Of a DNA stretch of 64,000 bases, positions 8,841 to 23,022 are shown piece by piece. Origin of the DNA: Liquorilactobacillus sucicola DSM 21376 = JCM 15457 (GTDB lineage Bacteria; Bacillota; Bacilli; Lactobacillales; Lactobacillaceae); the NCBI RefSeq assembly GCF_000612445.1, contig NZ_BALC01000007.1, forward strand, positions 43,658 to 107,657. Direction: 5' to 3'. A model generated the notes under the pieces. That model had not been told where the DNA came from and did not search any database. It worked only from the letters and a program-made list of their open reading frames with translations. Position numbers and translations under genes: made by a program. Each line of letters starts with the position of its first letter. Position 1 is the first letter of the stretch.

Positions 8841-9258
8841 GTTATAGAGAGTCTGACTAGCTATTGAGGCACACCATCTACAATGCAAGATTTAAAACAA
8901 GAAACAGTAGCAAAATATTCCTTGTGACTTAGCGATAGATTTTACAAGCAGCTTAAGAACTACATATTAAGAGTGTTCCAGATGTCAAATTTTGCCACTT
9001 AATTGCGTTTTGCTCATAGCCAAATAGCCTATGTATACAATTCGTTGTTGATGGGTAAAGATTACTACAATTTCTGGTACGCTTTTTTATTGTGGAGAAT
9101 GACTTCACCATAAATCGTTTTTTTAGAATTAATAAAGAATTGAAATCTACAATGTATGGTAAACTATTAGACGAGAGGACACCTTGCGGATTAAACAGCA
9201 AGGGCAAAGATGGCTTACGATTATAAGATTAACTGACCACAGAGAAAGTAGTGAGAGA
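8841..9258. other. Non-coding stretch upstream of purK-like gene
   Basis: About 420 bases without a supportable gene. Open frames on the reverse strand have no ribosome-binding site and no recognisable protein. No strong terminator or promoter was identified. Confidence 0.5.
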
Positions 9259-10449
9259 ATGGATAATGAAGTGTTGTTCCCTGGAAGCGCGATTGGGATA
9301 ATAGGCAGCAGCCAAATGGGATAATGTTGGCTGAAACTGCCAAAAAATGGCTTTCAGGTCGTGGCGTACGGAGCGAATGAAGCGGATCCTACCATGCAGG
9401 AAGCAGACCTGAGAATTATAGGCGCACAAGACGACAAAACCAAGTTGCAAGATTTCGCCGAGAGGTGTGATGTTGTAACTTATGAGTCTGAGAATGTTTC
9501 GGCGGAAGTAGTTGCTTTTTTAGAACGCTTTACACGCATCCCTCAAGGAAGAGAAGCTCTGGAAAATTCGCAGGATAGGTTGTTGGAACGCGCATTTCTA
9601 GAACAGATCAACATCAATATTGCACCTTATGCAACGATTGTTGGTTTAGATGACATTTATCAATCCATAGGTTCTATTGGTTATCCGTGTGTTTTAAAAC
9701 CAATTCAAAAGGGGTATGGTCGAAGAAGACAACAGATTATTAGAAAGCAGTCTGACATCTCTAAGTGTGCAGATTTGGTTGATCTGGGAACGTTTGTTTT
9801 AGAAGCTTGGATACCATATGAAAAAGAGCTGTCAGTTGTTATTGCAAAGGAAGCAAATGGCAAACTTAATATGTTCCCTATCGTTGAAAATATTTATCAC
9901 GAGCATCAGCTGCATCAATCAGTAGTTAAAGCAGATGTTTCTGCTGAAATCAAAGCTGAAGTCCAACGGCTGGCAAGTGACATTTCAAACGAATTGCATT
10001 ATGTTGGTGTCTTGGAGATTGCTTTCTTTTTGACCAAAAGCGGTACTTTATATGTAAAAAGGATTGTGCCGACTCTTCATAAGGCAGGATATCTTTTTGA
10101 TAAGGCAACAAATGTTTCGATGTTTGAACAGCACTTGCGTGCACTCGCACATATGCCGTTACCACAAGTAAAATTACTCCAGCCGACTGTAGCAGTTGCA
10201 TTGCGCACCGAGGATGTTGACCAGCTTAGGACCCAGTGGATTCTTAAAGACAATTGGTACTATCATTTTTATCGTTATCCTCAAACAACGCATGTTCAAG
10301 AAGCAGGCTATTTGACAGTTCTAGCTGATACGGTCGAGGCTGCTGTTCAGCAAATCGACGCGACAGGGATTTGCAACGAAGATATTGAAGTTAAACAAAA
10401 GGCCCCAGCAGAGATTGAAGACAGTAAGGAAGCTGAAGAAAAGGATTAA
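9259..10449 (+). pseudogene. PurK-like ATP-grasp protein, frameshifted and with lost active-site residues
   Basis: The ATG at 9259 begins MDNEVLFPGSAIGIIGSSQMG, a PurK start, and hits a stop at 9322. Reading resumes one frame over (MLAETAKK) and returns to the first frame near 9349 (GFQVVAYGANEADPT), so two small indels are present, both at short homopolymers. The rest (9361-10449) is an open ATP-grasp frame with a PurK-like end (FEQHLRALAHMPLPQ) and an acidic tail. Against PurK, GYDGKGQ is degraded, the metal-binding NEIAPR block reads KRIVPT, and HNSGH reads HKAGY. It is therefore unlikely to carboxylate AIR even when repaired. It sits before pcrA, where I recall lactobacilli carrying a PurK-like gene. 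Confidence 0.7.
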
Positions 10450-10532
10450 AAAATAGTTTTTATGTATTAAGGGAATGAACATCAATTATAGGCGTATTTT
10501 TACATGTTGGGAGATACACGGCTTTAAAAAAG

Positions 10533-10571
10533 AAAACCGCTCTGACGGGAGCGGATTTGTTTCTCTTTTTT
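10533..10571 (+). terminator. Terminator after purK-like gene
   Basis: CCGCTC (10537-10542) pairs with GAGCGG (10549-10554), extended by flanking A/T pairs, then a T-rich tract. Confidence 0.75.
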
Positions 10572-10593
10572 AGAGAAGTGTTATCTTTTTTTT

Positions 10594-10601
10594 GCTATAA
10601 T
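10594..10601 (+). promoter_or_regulatory. Extended -10 promoter of pcrA operon
   Basis: TGCTATAAT preceded by a T-run, 37 bases before the pcrA start and just after the terminator. The -35 is weak, as allowed with an extended -10. Confidence 0.6.
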
Positions 10602-10637
10602 GGAAGCCGACTGGACAAAAGAGAGGATTGAAATCAA

Positions 10638-12874
10638 GTGGTAGCAAATGATCTATTGAACGAAATGAATGATAAGCAGAAAGATGCTGTTTTGTGTACT
10701 GAAGGGCCGTTGTTAATAATTGCTGGTGCCGGCAGTGGCAAGACAAGAGTTTTAACACATCGTGTGGCTTATTTGATCAAGGAAAAAAATGTCAATCCGT
10801 GGAATGTTTTAGCAATTACTTTTACTAATAAAGCAGCCAAGGAAATGCGTGAGCGAGTAAACAACTTGTTAGGTGAAGGGTCAGAGGATGTTTGGGTTTC
10901 AACCTTTCACGCTTTATGTGTCCGCATCTTGAGAAGGGATATTGATAAGTTAGGATACAATCGTGCCTTTACAATTACAGGTACAAGTGAACAGCGAACT
11001 CTGATCAAGCATATTCTGACGGATTTGAATATTGATCCCAAGAAATTTGATCCGCGCTCACTTCTTGGTGCTATCTCAAATGCCAAAAATGACTTGAAAA
11101 CGCCAAAAGATTACTTGCAAGAAGCACAATCCCCTTTTGAAAAAGTCGTAGCTGATGTTTATGCGGAATATCAAAGAAGACTGGAGCAAAACCAAGCAGT
11201 TGATTTTGATGATTTGATTATGCTGACTTTGAGACTTTTCAAAGAGGAACCGGAAGTATTACATTATTATCAGAGAAAATTTCTGTATATTCATGTTGAT
11301 GAATATCAAGATACAAACAAGGCACAATACGAACTTGTTAATAGTTTGGCTCAAGCAGGGCATAATATATGTGTTGTTGGTGATGCAGATCAGAGTATTT
11401 ACGGCTGGCGCGGTGCAAATATGGAGAATATTCTTAATTTTGAAGAAGATTATCCTGATGCACGAATTGTTAAGCTTGAGCAGAATTATCGATCGACGAA
11501 AAATATTTTGCAGGCGGCAAATGCAGTTATTAGAAACAATGTAAGAAGAAAAGAAAAACAGTTATGGACAAATAATATACAAGGTGAAAAAATCCATTAT
11601 TATCGTGGGCAGAATGCTAATGATGAAGCGTTTTATGTTGTTCGTAATATTCAAAAATTAATGGAACAAAATAATTATAGTTATGGCTCTTTTGCTGTGC
11701 TATATCGAACGAATGCACAGTCACGTGTGATCGAAGAAACATTTATCAAAGCAAATATCCCATATAAAATTGTAGGTGCTCATAAATTTTACGACCGTAA
11801 GGAAATCATGGACGTACTGGCATATATTCGGCTGATAGCTAACCCACAGGACAATATCAGTTTTGAACGAATAGTCAATGAACCAAACGCGGCATTGGGG
11901 CAACAAGTCTCGAGAAACTAACAGCTTTCGCCGAGATGAATGATTTGTCTTTGCTTGATGCAGCCAGTGATGCAATTTTAGCGAATATTTCAGGCAAAGC
12001 GAGTCGTGCCTTGAGTGACTTTGCCTATACGATCAAACAATTGCATGTAATGCAGGAAAAAATGAATGTGACAGAGTTAACGGAAAGTCTATTAGATAAA
12101 ACAGGATATAAAGCTGCCTTAGAAGCTACTAAAAATTTGGAGAATCAAAGCAGACTTGATAACTTGAATGAGTTTTTAACAGTAACCAAGCAGTTTGACG
12201 ATAATTGGGAACCAGAAGATGAAACAAGTGATCCGTTTGTTGACTTCCTAGCAGATTTAGCACTTGTTTCAGACCAAGATGGTGTTGAAGAAAACGCAAA
12301 TGAAGTGACATTGATGACACTTCATGCTGCCAAGGGATTGGAGTTTCCGGTAGTCTTTTTGATGGGGCTTGAGGAAGGCTTGTTCCCACTGTCACGGTCA
12401 ATGATGGATGAAAGTGAGCTGGAGGAAGAACGTCGCTTAGCATACGTTGGTATTACACGTGCAGAAAAGGCATTGTATTTAACAAATGCTTTTTCTCGTA
12501 TGCTGTACGGTCGGCGCCAAACTAATCCAGCCTCTCGCTTTATCCAAGAGATTGATTCTGACCTGTTGCAAGCCGATAATCACGATGTTGCAAGTACTTC
12601 GTTGGGCAGCATGAGGCATTCGGATAGAAAAGAATTTCATAAACCAATATATCGTCAACCTGCTGGGACGATTGAAAAAAATAGAGGAACCGGTGCAGAC
12701 AAGAAAGCATGGCAGATTGGGGACAAAGTCATGCATAAAGCGTGGGGGACAGGAACTGTTGTCAAGACTTCTGGTCAAGGAGAAGATCTGGAGCTGGATA
12801 TTGCTTTTGAAGGCAAGGGGATTAAGCGGCTATTAGCTGCGTTTGCACCAATAACAAAAATAGCTAAAGAGTAG
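10638..12874 (+). CDS. pcrA: ATP-dependent DNA helicase PcrA, frameshifted in this sequence
   Basis: UvrD/Rep-family superfamily 1 helicase acting in repair and in removing RecA and transcription-replication conflicts. Start GTG at 10638 with AGAGGA upstream. The first frame carries Walker A GAGSGKT (30-36), VDEYQDTN (motif II), [12 protein letters not shown] (motif III) and QNYRSTKN (motif IV). It breaks at about 11887, where CCAAACGCGG needs a fourth A to give the expected EPKRGIG. The second frame holds [24 protein letters not shown] and YVGITRAEK (motifs V-VI) and a C-terminal Tudor-like tail. Repaired length is 745 residues, normal for PcrA. PcrA is essential in Bacillus, so an error in the sequence is likely. 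Confidence 0.92.
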
Positions 12875-16080
<3,206 letters not shown>

Positions 16081-16134
16081 ACTAGGGACATAGGATTCAT
16101 TATTAATATTGCTGAATTTATTTCAACAACGCAC

Positions 16135-16163
16135 TTGACTAATCAGATATGCTAAAATAAAAC
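16135..16163 (+). promoter_or_regulatory. Promoter of gatCAB
   Basis: TTGACT (16135-16140), 17-base spacer, TAAAAC (16158-16163), 27 bases before the gatC start. Confidence 0.6.
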
Positions 16164-16189
16164 TATAAACGAAGAAAGAAGGAGAATAA

Positions 16190-16492
16190 ATGGCAATTAG
16201 TGAAGACAAAGTAGCACATGTCGCCGGCTTGGCTAAACTTGCTTTTTCAAAAGAAGAATTACAAAAGTTTACTGGGCAAATGGGTGAGATCATCAACATG
16301 GTCCAACAACTCAGTGATGTTGACACAACGGGCGTTGAGGTGACAACACACGTTACTGACGCTGTTGATACAATGCGTGAGGACAAGGCGGTCAAAGGCA
16401 CAGACCGTGAATTATTGCTGAAAAACGCACCTGATCATCAAGATGGTTTTATCAAAGTTCCAGCAATTATCGATGAAAGCGAGGAGGCATAG
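16190..16492 (+). CDS. gatC: Asp-tRNA(Asn)/Glu-tRNA(Gln) amidotransferase subunit C
   Basis: 100 residues, normal for GatC. The N-terminal helix [17 protein letters not shown] is the family signature, followed by ALxxIxMVxxL-like [20 protein letters not shown]. GatC wraps around GatA and GatB and stabilises the complex that converts misacylated Glu-tRNA(Gln) to Gln-tRNA(Gln). Start ATG with AAGGAG upstream. First gene of gatCAB, two bases from gatA. Confidence 0.95.
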   Translation: MAISEDKVAHVAGLAKLAFSKEELQKFTGQMGEIINMVQQLSDVDTTGVEVTTHVTDAVDTMREDKAVKGTDRELLLKNAPDHQDGFIKVPAIIDESEEA

Positions 16493-16494
16493 TA

Positions 16495-17958
16495 ATGAAC
16501 TACTTTGCAAATGATTTAACAAGTTTGCATGATTTACTTGTGAAAAAGGAAATCAGTGCAACTGATCTGACAAAGGAAACTCTTGCTACAATCAAAGAAC
16601 GTGAACAAAAGGTAGATGCCTTTCTGAGTGTTGATGAAGAAGGAGCTTTGAAACAAGCAGCAGAAGTTGACGAAGCAGGGGTTGATGCTACTAACGTTTT
16701 ATCAGGAATTCCGCTTGGAATTAAAGATAACATTGTGACCAAAGGACTGAAAACAACAGCTGCAAGCAAGATCTTAGAAAATTTTGACCCGATATACGAT
16801 GCGACAGTCATTGAAAAGTTAAAAGCTGCTAAAGCAATTACGATTGGCAAAACCAATATGGATGAGTTTGCTATGGGTGGCTCGACAGAAAACTCTGCTT
16901 TTAAGTTAACGAAAAATGCTTGGGATCAGACTAAAGTACCTGGCGGGTCTTCCGGTGGCTCAGCAGCGGCAGTTGCATCTGGTGAAGTAGTAGCTTCTCT
17001 TGGTTCTGATACTGGTGGTTCGATTCGGCAACCAGCCTCCTTTAATGGTATTGTCGGTGTTAAACCAACTTATGGTCGTGTATCACGTTATGGGCTAATA
17101 GCCTTCGCGTCCAGCTTGGATCAAATCGGACCATTTACAAGAAGTGTTAGAGATAACGCTACACTCTTAAATGCAATTAGCGGCGCAGATCCGCGTGATT
17201 TTACCAGCTCGAAGCGCGAAGTTCCGGACTTCACGCAAGGAATAGATGGCGGGGTTAAGGGAATGCGTATTGCAGTTCCCAAGGAATACCTAGGTGAGGG
17301 TGTCGCTGCTGATATTAAAAAGGCAGTTAAAAATGCGATTACGGTATTTGAAAAATTAGGAGCAACTGTAGATGAGGTCAGCTTGCCTCACAGTAAATAC
17401 GGTGTACCTGTTTATTATATTATTGCCTCATCAGAAGCATCATCTAATCTGCAGCGTTTTGATGGAATTCGTTATGGACACAGAGCTCAGAATGTTAAGA
17501 ACTTGGAAGATGTCTATGTAAAATCAAGGTCTGAAGGTTTCGGTGATGAGGTCAAGCGCCGGATCATGCTTGGAACATTTTCTCTGTCTGCTGGTACATA
17601 TGACGCATTCTTTAAAAAAGCTGCACAGGTCAGAACTTTGATCTGTCAAGATTTTGCACGAGTATTTGCTGAATATGACTTAATATTGGGACCAACAACA
17701 CCAACAACAGCATTTGGAATCGGTGAGGATATTAAGGATCCTGTTACAATGTATATGAATGATATTCTGACTATTCCGGTAAACCTTGCGGGCTTACCGG
17801 GGATGTCGCTTCCTGCGGGCTACAGTAAAGGTTTGCCGATCGGATTGCAATTAATTGCAAATCAGTTTGATGAAAAAACCATGTATCGGGCAGGATATGC
17901 TTTTGAACAAGAAACCGAATTTCATAAACAAGCACCAACGATTGGAGGGCAAAATTAA
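16495..17958 (+). CDS. gatA: Asp-tRNA(Asn)/Glu-tRNA(Gln) amidotransferase subunit A
   Basis: 487 residues. Amidase-signature enzyme that frees ammonia from glutamine. The Ser-cisSer-Lys triad is intact: Lys in [10 protein letters not shown] (near 79), and the two serines in [16 protein letters not shown] (near 154) and [13 protein letters not shown] (near 178). Ammonia passes to GatB. The start follows the gatC stop by two bases, and the stop overlaps the gatB start by one base (TAATG). Confidence 0.97.
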   Translation: MNYFANDLTSLHDLLVKKEISATDLTKETLATIKEREQKVDAFLSVDEEGALKQAAEVDEAGVDATNVLSGIPLGIKDNIVTKGLKTTAASKILENFDPIYDATVIEKLKAAKAITIGKTNMDEFAMGGSTENSAFKLTKNAWDQTKVPGGSSGGSAAAVASGEVVASLGSDTGGSIRQPASFNGIVGVKPTYGRVSRYGLIAFASSLDQIGPFTRSVRDNATLLNAISGADPRDFTSSKREVPDFTQGIDGGVKGMRIAVPKEYLGEGVAADIKKAVKNAITVFEKLGATVDEVSLPHSKYGVPVYYIIASSEASSNLQRFDGIRYGHRAQNVKNLEDVYVKSRSEGFGDEVKRRIMLGTFSLSAGTYDAFFKKAAQVRTLICQDFARVFAEYDLILGPTTPTTAFGIGEDIKDPVTMYMNDILTIPVNLAGLPGMSLPAGYSKGLPIGLQLIANQFDEKTMYRAGYAFEQETEFHKQAPTIGGQN

Positions 17959-19388
17959 TGAATTTTGAAACAACGATCGGTCTGGAAGTTCATATTGAGA
18001 TGAAAACAAATTCGAAGGCTTTTTCACCAGCTCCCGTGCAGTATGGTTCTGAACCTAACACTAATACTAATGTGGTTGACTGGGCTTTCCCAGGGGTGTT
18101 ACCGACGGTTAACAAGGGTGCTCTTGAGTTTGGAATGCGTGCTGCGCTAGCCTTGAATTGCGAAATTACACGAGATATCCATTTTGACCGTAAAAACTAT
18201 TTCTATCCTGATAATCCAAAAGCTTACCAAATTACACAGGCTCAAACGCCGATTGGGCGTCACGGCTGGCTTGAAGTTGAAGTTGATGGACACAAGAAAA
18301 AAATAGGGATCGAAGAAATGCATGTCGAGGAAGATGCTGGTAAGAACACACATAACCCTGACGGCTATTCATATGTTGATCTTAATCGTCAAGGAACCCC
18401 TTTGATTGAAATTGTATCGAAGCCGGATATTGCTTCTGCTGAAGAAGCCTATGCTTACTTGGTTCGTTTGCGTCAAATAATTCAATTTACCGGCATCTCG
18501 GATGTAAAGATGGAAGAAGGCTCAATGCGTGCTGATGTCAACGTTTCTGTACGCCCAATCGGGTCTGATAAGTTGGGAACCAGAACTGAGATGAAGAACC
18601 TTAATTCATTCGAACATGTCCGCAAAGGAGCACATTATGAATCTAGACGTCAGCAAAGGGTTTTGATGGCTGGCGATAAAATAAGACAGGAAACACGTCG
18701 GTTTGACGAAGCTACAGGTGAAACTGTTTTGATGCGTGTTAAGGAAGGGGCAAGTGATTATCGTTACTTCCCGGAACCTGATCTGCCACCGATACATATC
18801 TCGGATGAGTGGGTGCAGGAAGTTAAGAATTCGATCCCTGAAATGCCAGATAAACGACGCAAACGTTATGTTGATGACTGGGGATTGCCAGAATATGACG
18901 CCAATGTTCTCACACAAACCAAGGAAATGTCGGATTTCTTCGAGGAAACTGTTGCGCAAGGAGCAGACCCCAAGTTGGCTGGTAATTGGCTGATGGGGGA
19001 TGTTAATGCGTATCTGAATGCTAATCAGATTGGTTTGTTAGAGACAAAATTAACTCCAGAACATCTGGCAACTATGATTAAATTGATTCAAGACGCAACG
19101 ATTTCTTCCAAAATAGCCAAAAAGGTCTTTAAAGAAATTATTACAAACGGCAGTGAGCCAAAGGTTTGGGTCGAGAAAAAAGGTCTTGTTCAATTGTCGG
19201 ATCCGGCTGTACTGCAACCGATTATCGATGATGTGCTGCAAAACAACGAAAAATCAATCGAAGATTATAAAAACGGTAAGGACCGTGCGATTGGTTTCCT
19301 AGTGGGTCAGATTATGAAACAAACACGGGGAAAGGCCAATCCCAAAGTTGTTAACCAATTACTGATAGCAAGCTTAAAGCAGCTTTAA
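17958..19388 (+). CDS. gatB: Asp-tRNA(Asn)/Glu-tRNA(Gln) amidotransferase subunit B
   Basis: 476 residues. Starts with the GatB hallmark [17 protein letters not shown] and contains [23 protein letters not shown] sequence near 75 (here [12 protein letters not shown]) and the basic [21 protein letters not shown] block near 190. The C-terminal YqeY-like tRNA-binding domain runs from about 325. It activates the glutamyl group with ATP and transfers ammonia onto it. Last gene of gatCAB; dagK follows after 35 bases. Confidence 0.97.
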   Translation: MNFETTIGLEVHIEMKTNSKAFSPAPVQYGSEPNTNTNVVDWAFPGVLPTVNKGALEFGMRAALALNCEITRDIHFDRKNYFYPDNPKAYQITQAQTPIGRHGWLEVEVDGHKKKIGIEEMHVEEDAGKNTHNPDGYSYVDLNRQGTPLIEIVSKPDIASAEEAYAYLVRLRQIIQFTGISDVKMEEGSMRADVNVSVRPIGSDKLGTRTEMKNLNSFEHVRKGAHYESRRQQRVLMAGDKIRQETRRFDEATGETVLMRVKEGASDYRYFPEPDLPPIHISDEWVQEVKNSIPEMPDKRRKRYVDDWGLPEYDANVLTQTKEMSDFFEETVAQGADPKLAGNWLMGDVNAYLNANQIGLLETKLTPEHLATMIKLIQDATISSKIAKKVFKEIITNGSEPKVWVEKKGLVQLSDPAVLQPIIDDVLQNNEKSIEDYKNGKDRAIGFLVGQIMKQTRGKANPKVVNQLLIASLKQL

Positions 19389-19423
19389 GCGTAACCTAAT
19401 CTTGAACGCAAGGGGAGTTAGTG

Positions 19424-20467
19424 ATGCAAAAGCGTTGTAGGATTATTTATAATCCAACTTCAGGTCGTGAAGCGATGAAAAATGATCTAGTCGAAATTTT
19501 AAATATTTTGGAACGTGCTGGATACGAAACTAGTGCTTTTCAGACAACACCTGAACCTGATTCTGCACGCAATGAAGCTGAACGTGTGGCACGCGCAGGT
19601 TTTAATCTGGTTGTTGCAGCTGGTGGAGATGGAACAATCAATGAGGTTGTTAATGGGATCGCGCCACTTAAGCAGCGCCCCAAAATGGGAATCATTCCAG
19701 CTGGAACGACCAATGATTATGCGCGTGCGTTGAGAATACCGCGGGAAGATCCAGTCGCCGCAGCTAAGGTCATCGCTAAGGGACAAACAGTCAACATGGA
19801 TATCGGTCAAGCTGGGGAGAAGTACTTCGTAAACATTGCCGGTGGCGGCTTATTGACAGAGTTAACTTATGGTGTCCCCTCACAGTTCAAGTCTTTGTTT
19901 GGCTATCTGGCATATCTCGTAAAGGGCGCTGAAATGCTGCCGCGGATTAAACCAATAAAAATGCACTTAGAATATGATAACGGAATTTTTGATGGAAAGG
20001 CATCGATGTTCCTACTAGCCTTAACGAATTCTATTGGCGGTTTTGAGCAAATCGTGCCAGATGCATCTTTGGATGACGGTAAATTTACGCTGATTGTTGT
20101 TAAAACAAGCAATCTTGTTGAAATATTGCAGTTGATGACAATGGTTCTAAACGGCGGCAGACACATTAATGATTCGCGCATACTTTATGTGAAAACCTCG
20201 AAGCTGATAGCTAAACCTGTTGATGATAAAATGATGATCAATATTGATGGCGAATATGGTGGAGATGCACCTATGGTTTTCAAGAACTTAGAGCAGCACA
20301 TTCAAATGTTCGCTAATACTGAGAAAATCCCTAAGGGAGCAATTACTTCGTCAGACAAAACTCCGGAAGAGATAGACGCAAGTCAGCATTTTGTTGAAAG
20401 TGTGGAAGATCTAATCGGTGAAGATATGAATGGCGACGGAACAGTTGGGAAAAAAGAGAAAAAGTAA
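19424..20467 (+). CDS. dagK: Diacylglycerol kinase (DagK/DgkB)
   Basis: 347 residues. Catalytic DAGK domain with the nucleotide-binding GGDGTINEVVNG and the following GIIPAGTTNDYARAL. It phosphorylates diacylglycerol to phosphatidic acid, recycling the diacylglycerol left when LtaS takes glycerophosphate from phosphatidylglycerol. The Asp/Glu-rich tail DMNGDGTVGKKEK looks like an EF-hand-type loop and is unusual. AGGGGAG at 19411 favours ATG 19424 over GTG 19421. Probably co-transcribed with gatCAB; ends in a terminator. Confidence 0.92.
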   Translation: MQKRCRIIYNPTSGREAMKNDLVEILNILERAGYETSAFQTTPEPDSARNEAERVARAGFNLVVAAGGDGTINEVVNGIAPLKQRPKMGIIPAGTTNDYARALRIPREDPVAAAKVIAKGQTVNMDIGQAGEKYFVNIAGGGLLTELTYGVPSQFKSLFGYLAYLVKGAEMLPRIKPIKMHLEYDNGIFDGKASMFLLALTNSIGGFEQIVPDASLDDGKFTLIVVKTSNLVEILQLMTMVLNGGRHINDSRILYVKTSKLIAKPVDDKMMINIDGEYGGDAPMVFKNLEQHIQMFANTEKIPKGAITSSDKTPEEIDASQHFVESVEDLIGEDMNGDGTVGKKEKK

Positions 20468-20471
20468 TCAG

Positions 20472-20518
20472 AAAAAACATCGCGGTCTTTTTTGTTGATA
20501 AGAGCCGTGGTGTTTTTT
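20472..20518 (+). terminator. Terminator after dagK
   Basis: AAAAAACATCGCGGTC pairs with the facing GAGCCGTGGTGTTTTTT through a G-U-containing stem with a T-rich loop and T-run. The true rlmD start lies downstream. Confidence 0.75.
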
Positions 20519-20536
20519 ATTAAAGAGGAGAAAAAT

Positions 20537-21913
20537 ATGGGAAACAAAGCACCAGTAAATAAAAATGAGAAATTGACAGTTACTATTGAAGATTTAACGT
20601 ATCAAGGCATGGGGGTGGCTAAAGTTGAACATTATCCGTTGTTTATCGAAAATGCGCTGCCAACAGAACGAGTAAAAGTTCATGTACTTAAAGCTGCCAA
20701 AAATTACGGCTTTGCTAAAGTCATAGAACGGTTGAGTACAAGTGAACAGCGTGTTGAAGTTACTGAAAATCAGTATCTGCAAACCGGCATTGCACCATTG
20801 CAGCATCTTAACTACGAAGCGCAGCTTGAATTTAAGCGTACCCAAATAGTGGAGTTGCTCAGTAAGGTTCACTTAGAAGGAATTAAGGTCGCACCAACCA
20901 TTGGGATGACTGAGCCCTATCATTATCGCAATAAGGCACAAGTACCGGTCAGAGCAGTCAATGGGAAATTGGAAACGGGCTTTTTTAAGAAAAATAGCCA
21001 CACATTTGTTCCGTTAGAAGACTTTCTTATTCAAGATAAGAGAATTGATGAAGTAATTAAAGAAGTTCGTGATATTTTACGTGAATTTAACATAGAAGCC
21101 TATGATGAACGCAAACATAATGGTGTCATTAGACATATCATGGTTCGAAGAGGCTACTATACACATGAAGTCATGGTGGTCCTTGTGACACGATCAAAGA
21201 GACTTCCAATGCAGGAACAGATTGTGGAAGCAATCCAAGCAAAGTGTCCAGATGTTTGCAGCATTATTCAAAATGTTAATCAAGCATCCACTAATGTAAT
21301 TTTGGGCAAGCAAGATAAGCTATTAGCGGGTAAAGAACAAATTAAAGACCAACTGAATGGAATAACCTTTAATATCTCAGCACATTCATTTTATCAAGTA
21401 AATCCGCTTCAAACTGAGAAACTCTATAAAGCGGTCGTTGAAGGGGCAAACTTAACAGGCAAAGAGACTGTGATTGATGCTTATTGCGGGATCGGAACAA
21501 TTTCATTGACCTTAGCAGCTAAAGCAGCAAAGGTTTATGGGGTGGAAATCGTTCCTGAGGCGGTAATTGATGCCAAATTAAATGCAGCCGCCAATGAAAT
21601 TGAAAATGTACAATTCGAAACTGGAAGTGCAGAAGAATGGATGCAGAAATGGGAAGAACAGGAAATCAAGCCAAATGTTATCGTCGTTGACCCCCCACGC
21701 AAGGGACTTGCTGAAAGTTTGATTGAAAGTGCGGTTAAGATGGGACCTGACAAGATCGTTTATGTCAGCTGTAATCCCGCAACTTTGGTTAGAGATCTAC
21801 AGTTGTTCCTTGAAAAAGGATTCAAAGTCGCACAGCCGATTCAGCCAGTTGACCAGTTTCCGCAGACGGTGCATGTTGAGTCTGTTACGGTCCTTGAACG
21901 GGCAGAAAAATAG
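20537..21913 (+). CDS. rlmD: 23S rRNA (uracil-C5)-methyltransferase RlmD/RlmCD, copy 1
   Basis: 458 residues. N-terminal TRAM RNA-binding domain (about 8-65), then a SAM-dependent TrmA/RumA methyltransferase domain with IDAYCGIGTISLTLA, VDPPRKG and the catalytic Cys in YVSCNPATL. Methylates U1939 and/or U747 of 23S rRNA. The iron-sulfur CGGC motif before PLQHL in RumA reads TGIA here, so no cluster is expected. Start ATG 20537 has AGAGGAG upstream; the longer frame would start inside the dagK terminator. A paralogue is at 40616. Confidence 0.92.
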   Translation: MGNKAPVNKNEKLTVTIEDLTYQGMGVAKVEHYPLFIENALPTERVKVHVLKAAKNYGFAKVIERLSTSEQRVEVTENQYLQTGIAPLQHLNYEAQLEFKRTQIVELLSKVHLEGIKVAPTIGMTEPYHYRNKAQVPVRAVNGKLETGFFKKNSHTFVPLEDFLIQDKRIDEVIKEVRDILREFNIEAYDERKHNGVIRHIMVRRGYYTHEVMVVLVTRSKRLPMQEQIVEAIQAKCPDVCSIIQNVNQASTNVILGKQDKLLAGKEQIKDQLNGITFNISAHSFYQVNPLQTEKLYKAVVEGANLTGKETVIDAYCGIGTISLTLAAKAAKVYGVEIVPEAVIDAKLNAAANEIENVQFETGSAEEWMQKWEEQEIKPNVIVVDPPRKGLAESLIESAVKMGPDKIVYVSCNPATLVRDLQLFLEKGFKVAQPIQPVDQFPQTVHVESVTVLERAEK

Positions 21914-21953
21914 GCGACAAACCGGGTTATAACGACATTTATAGATGATGAAG

Positions 21954-22000
21954 AGTGTACTTTTTCCTTTCTTGCTGATTGGAATTAGTACACTTTTTCT
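21954..22000 (+). terminator. Terminator after rlmD copy 1
   Basis: Perfect arms AGTGTACT (21954-21961) and AGTACACT (21987-21994) with a 25-base loop, followed by a T-rich tract. Confidence 0.7.
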
Positions 22001-22159
22001 ATTTTTTACTGGAGAATTGAGCTCTCTATGTCTTATTTTGCCGATTGAGCTGATTAATGTGCTGCGACATAATAAGTGTTTGGCTTTATAGCATAGGAAA
22101 TCTGTGGGGCAGTAGTATATTCAATGTATGATTTAATTACTGGGGAGGATGCAAGGTAT

Positions 22160-22364
22160 ATGAATCTAGAAAAATATAAGTTATTAAAGAATAAAAAAAG
22201 CTGAAGTGCTTGATGGTGATGAACCATTTGGTGATTTTGAATCATCAAATACTGATTCTTATTTAAGTGTTTCTAATTTTAAAATAGCTATGGCAAGATT
22301 GAGTGGACCAGATATTTGCGATGTAGCAAAAAGGCTTGGGGCGACACTGTGGACAAAGCCTTAA
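22160..22364 (+). pseudogene. Small interrupted ORF of unknown function
   Basis: ATG at 22160 with AAGG upstream begins MNLEKYKLLKNKK and stops in a run of seven A. Shifting frame there gives an open stretch with KAEVLDGDEPFGDFESSNTD and DICDVAKRLGATLWTKP to the TAA at 22364, about 68 residues in all. I do not recognise the family. It lies between rlmD and recombinase debris, and could be a short accessory gene with an indel. Confidence 0.35.
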
Positions 22365-22432
22365 AGAAAGAAGAGAGAGCACCCAGCCAAAATAGTTGAA
22401 TGACGCATAGACTAAATATTTACATCTTAACT

Positions 22433-23022
22433 TTAATTTTTTAACCATCTTTGAACGTGAACTCCATGTAACGTTGGGAGATGGTGGTGTTCTTCAATCA
22501 AGTATTGTGCTAATTCTCCGTGGTTAAAGTTCCGATGATATTGGTCATCACGGTAGGTCTTCTGGCAGAGCATGTCACCGGTGTAATTGATATTGCGAAG
22601 AATATTAATCATTGTATTGCTCTACCATGATGACCACGCTGTGTAGGGAGGTGTTGAGCATTCAGTTTTTTAGCAATTTGATTAGTCGATGTGCCGTGCA
22701 GAAATTGCTGAAAGATCGATTTTACGATTCTAGCTTCAGCATGGTTAACAATTAAATTGCCATCCTGAATGTCATAACCATATGGGGCGGACGATACTCT
22801 GAAGTCGCCACTTGCAGCCTGCTTGCGAATAGACCAGCGTAAACTGAGTCGCCGCTGCCCTCATTTCGAACTGCTCGATCTAGACCTATAATGGTCGCCA
22901 CAAAACGATCGATCTTTTCAGTAGGTTTGGCCTTATCGAGTTTGACATTACCGGCTGGAAGAGTCCATCTGAAGTTTTCTTTGGGACAAAGTTGCGCTTG
23001 ATTTGACAGTTCGTCATGAATC
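22433..23022 (-). pseudogene. Serine recombinase (resolvase/invertase-type), decayed C-terminal remnant
   Basis: On the reverse strand, fragments in different frames give the recombinase-domain signature: YGYDIQDGNLIVNHAEARIV, then IFQQFLHGTSTNQIAKKLNA, HLPTQRGHHGR, and after a stop and shift MINILRNINYTGDMLCQKTY and NHGELAQYLIEEHHH. This order (YGY, EA..V..IF, Y..GxS...IA..LN, TPRG, IL.N..Y.GD) is typical of large serine recombinases. The N-terminal catalytic domain with its serine is absent and several stops and shifts interrupt the rest. It is a relic of an integrated element; no attachment sites or cargo could be delimited. Confidence 0.75.

Noticed and set aside
8953..9450. Reverse-strand open frames of 73-84 residues
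   Set aside because: No ribosome-binding sites and no recognisable protein; one lies antisense to the purK-like start.
20492..20536. Upstream extension of rlmD copy 1 from 20492
   Set aside because: It lies inside the dagK terminator; ATG 20537 has the proper ribosome-binding site.
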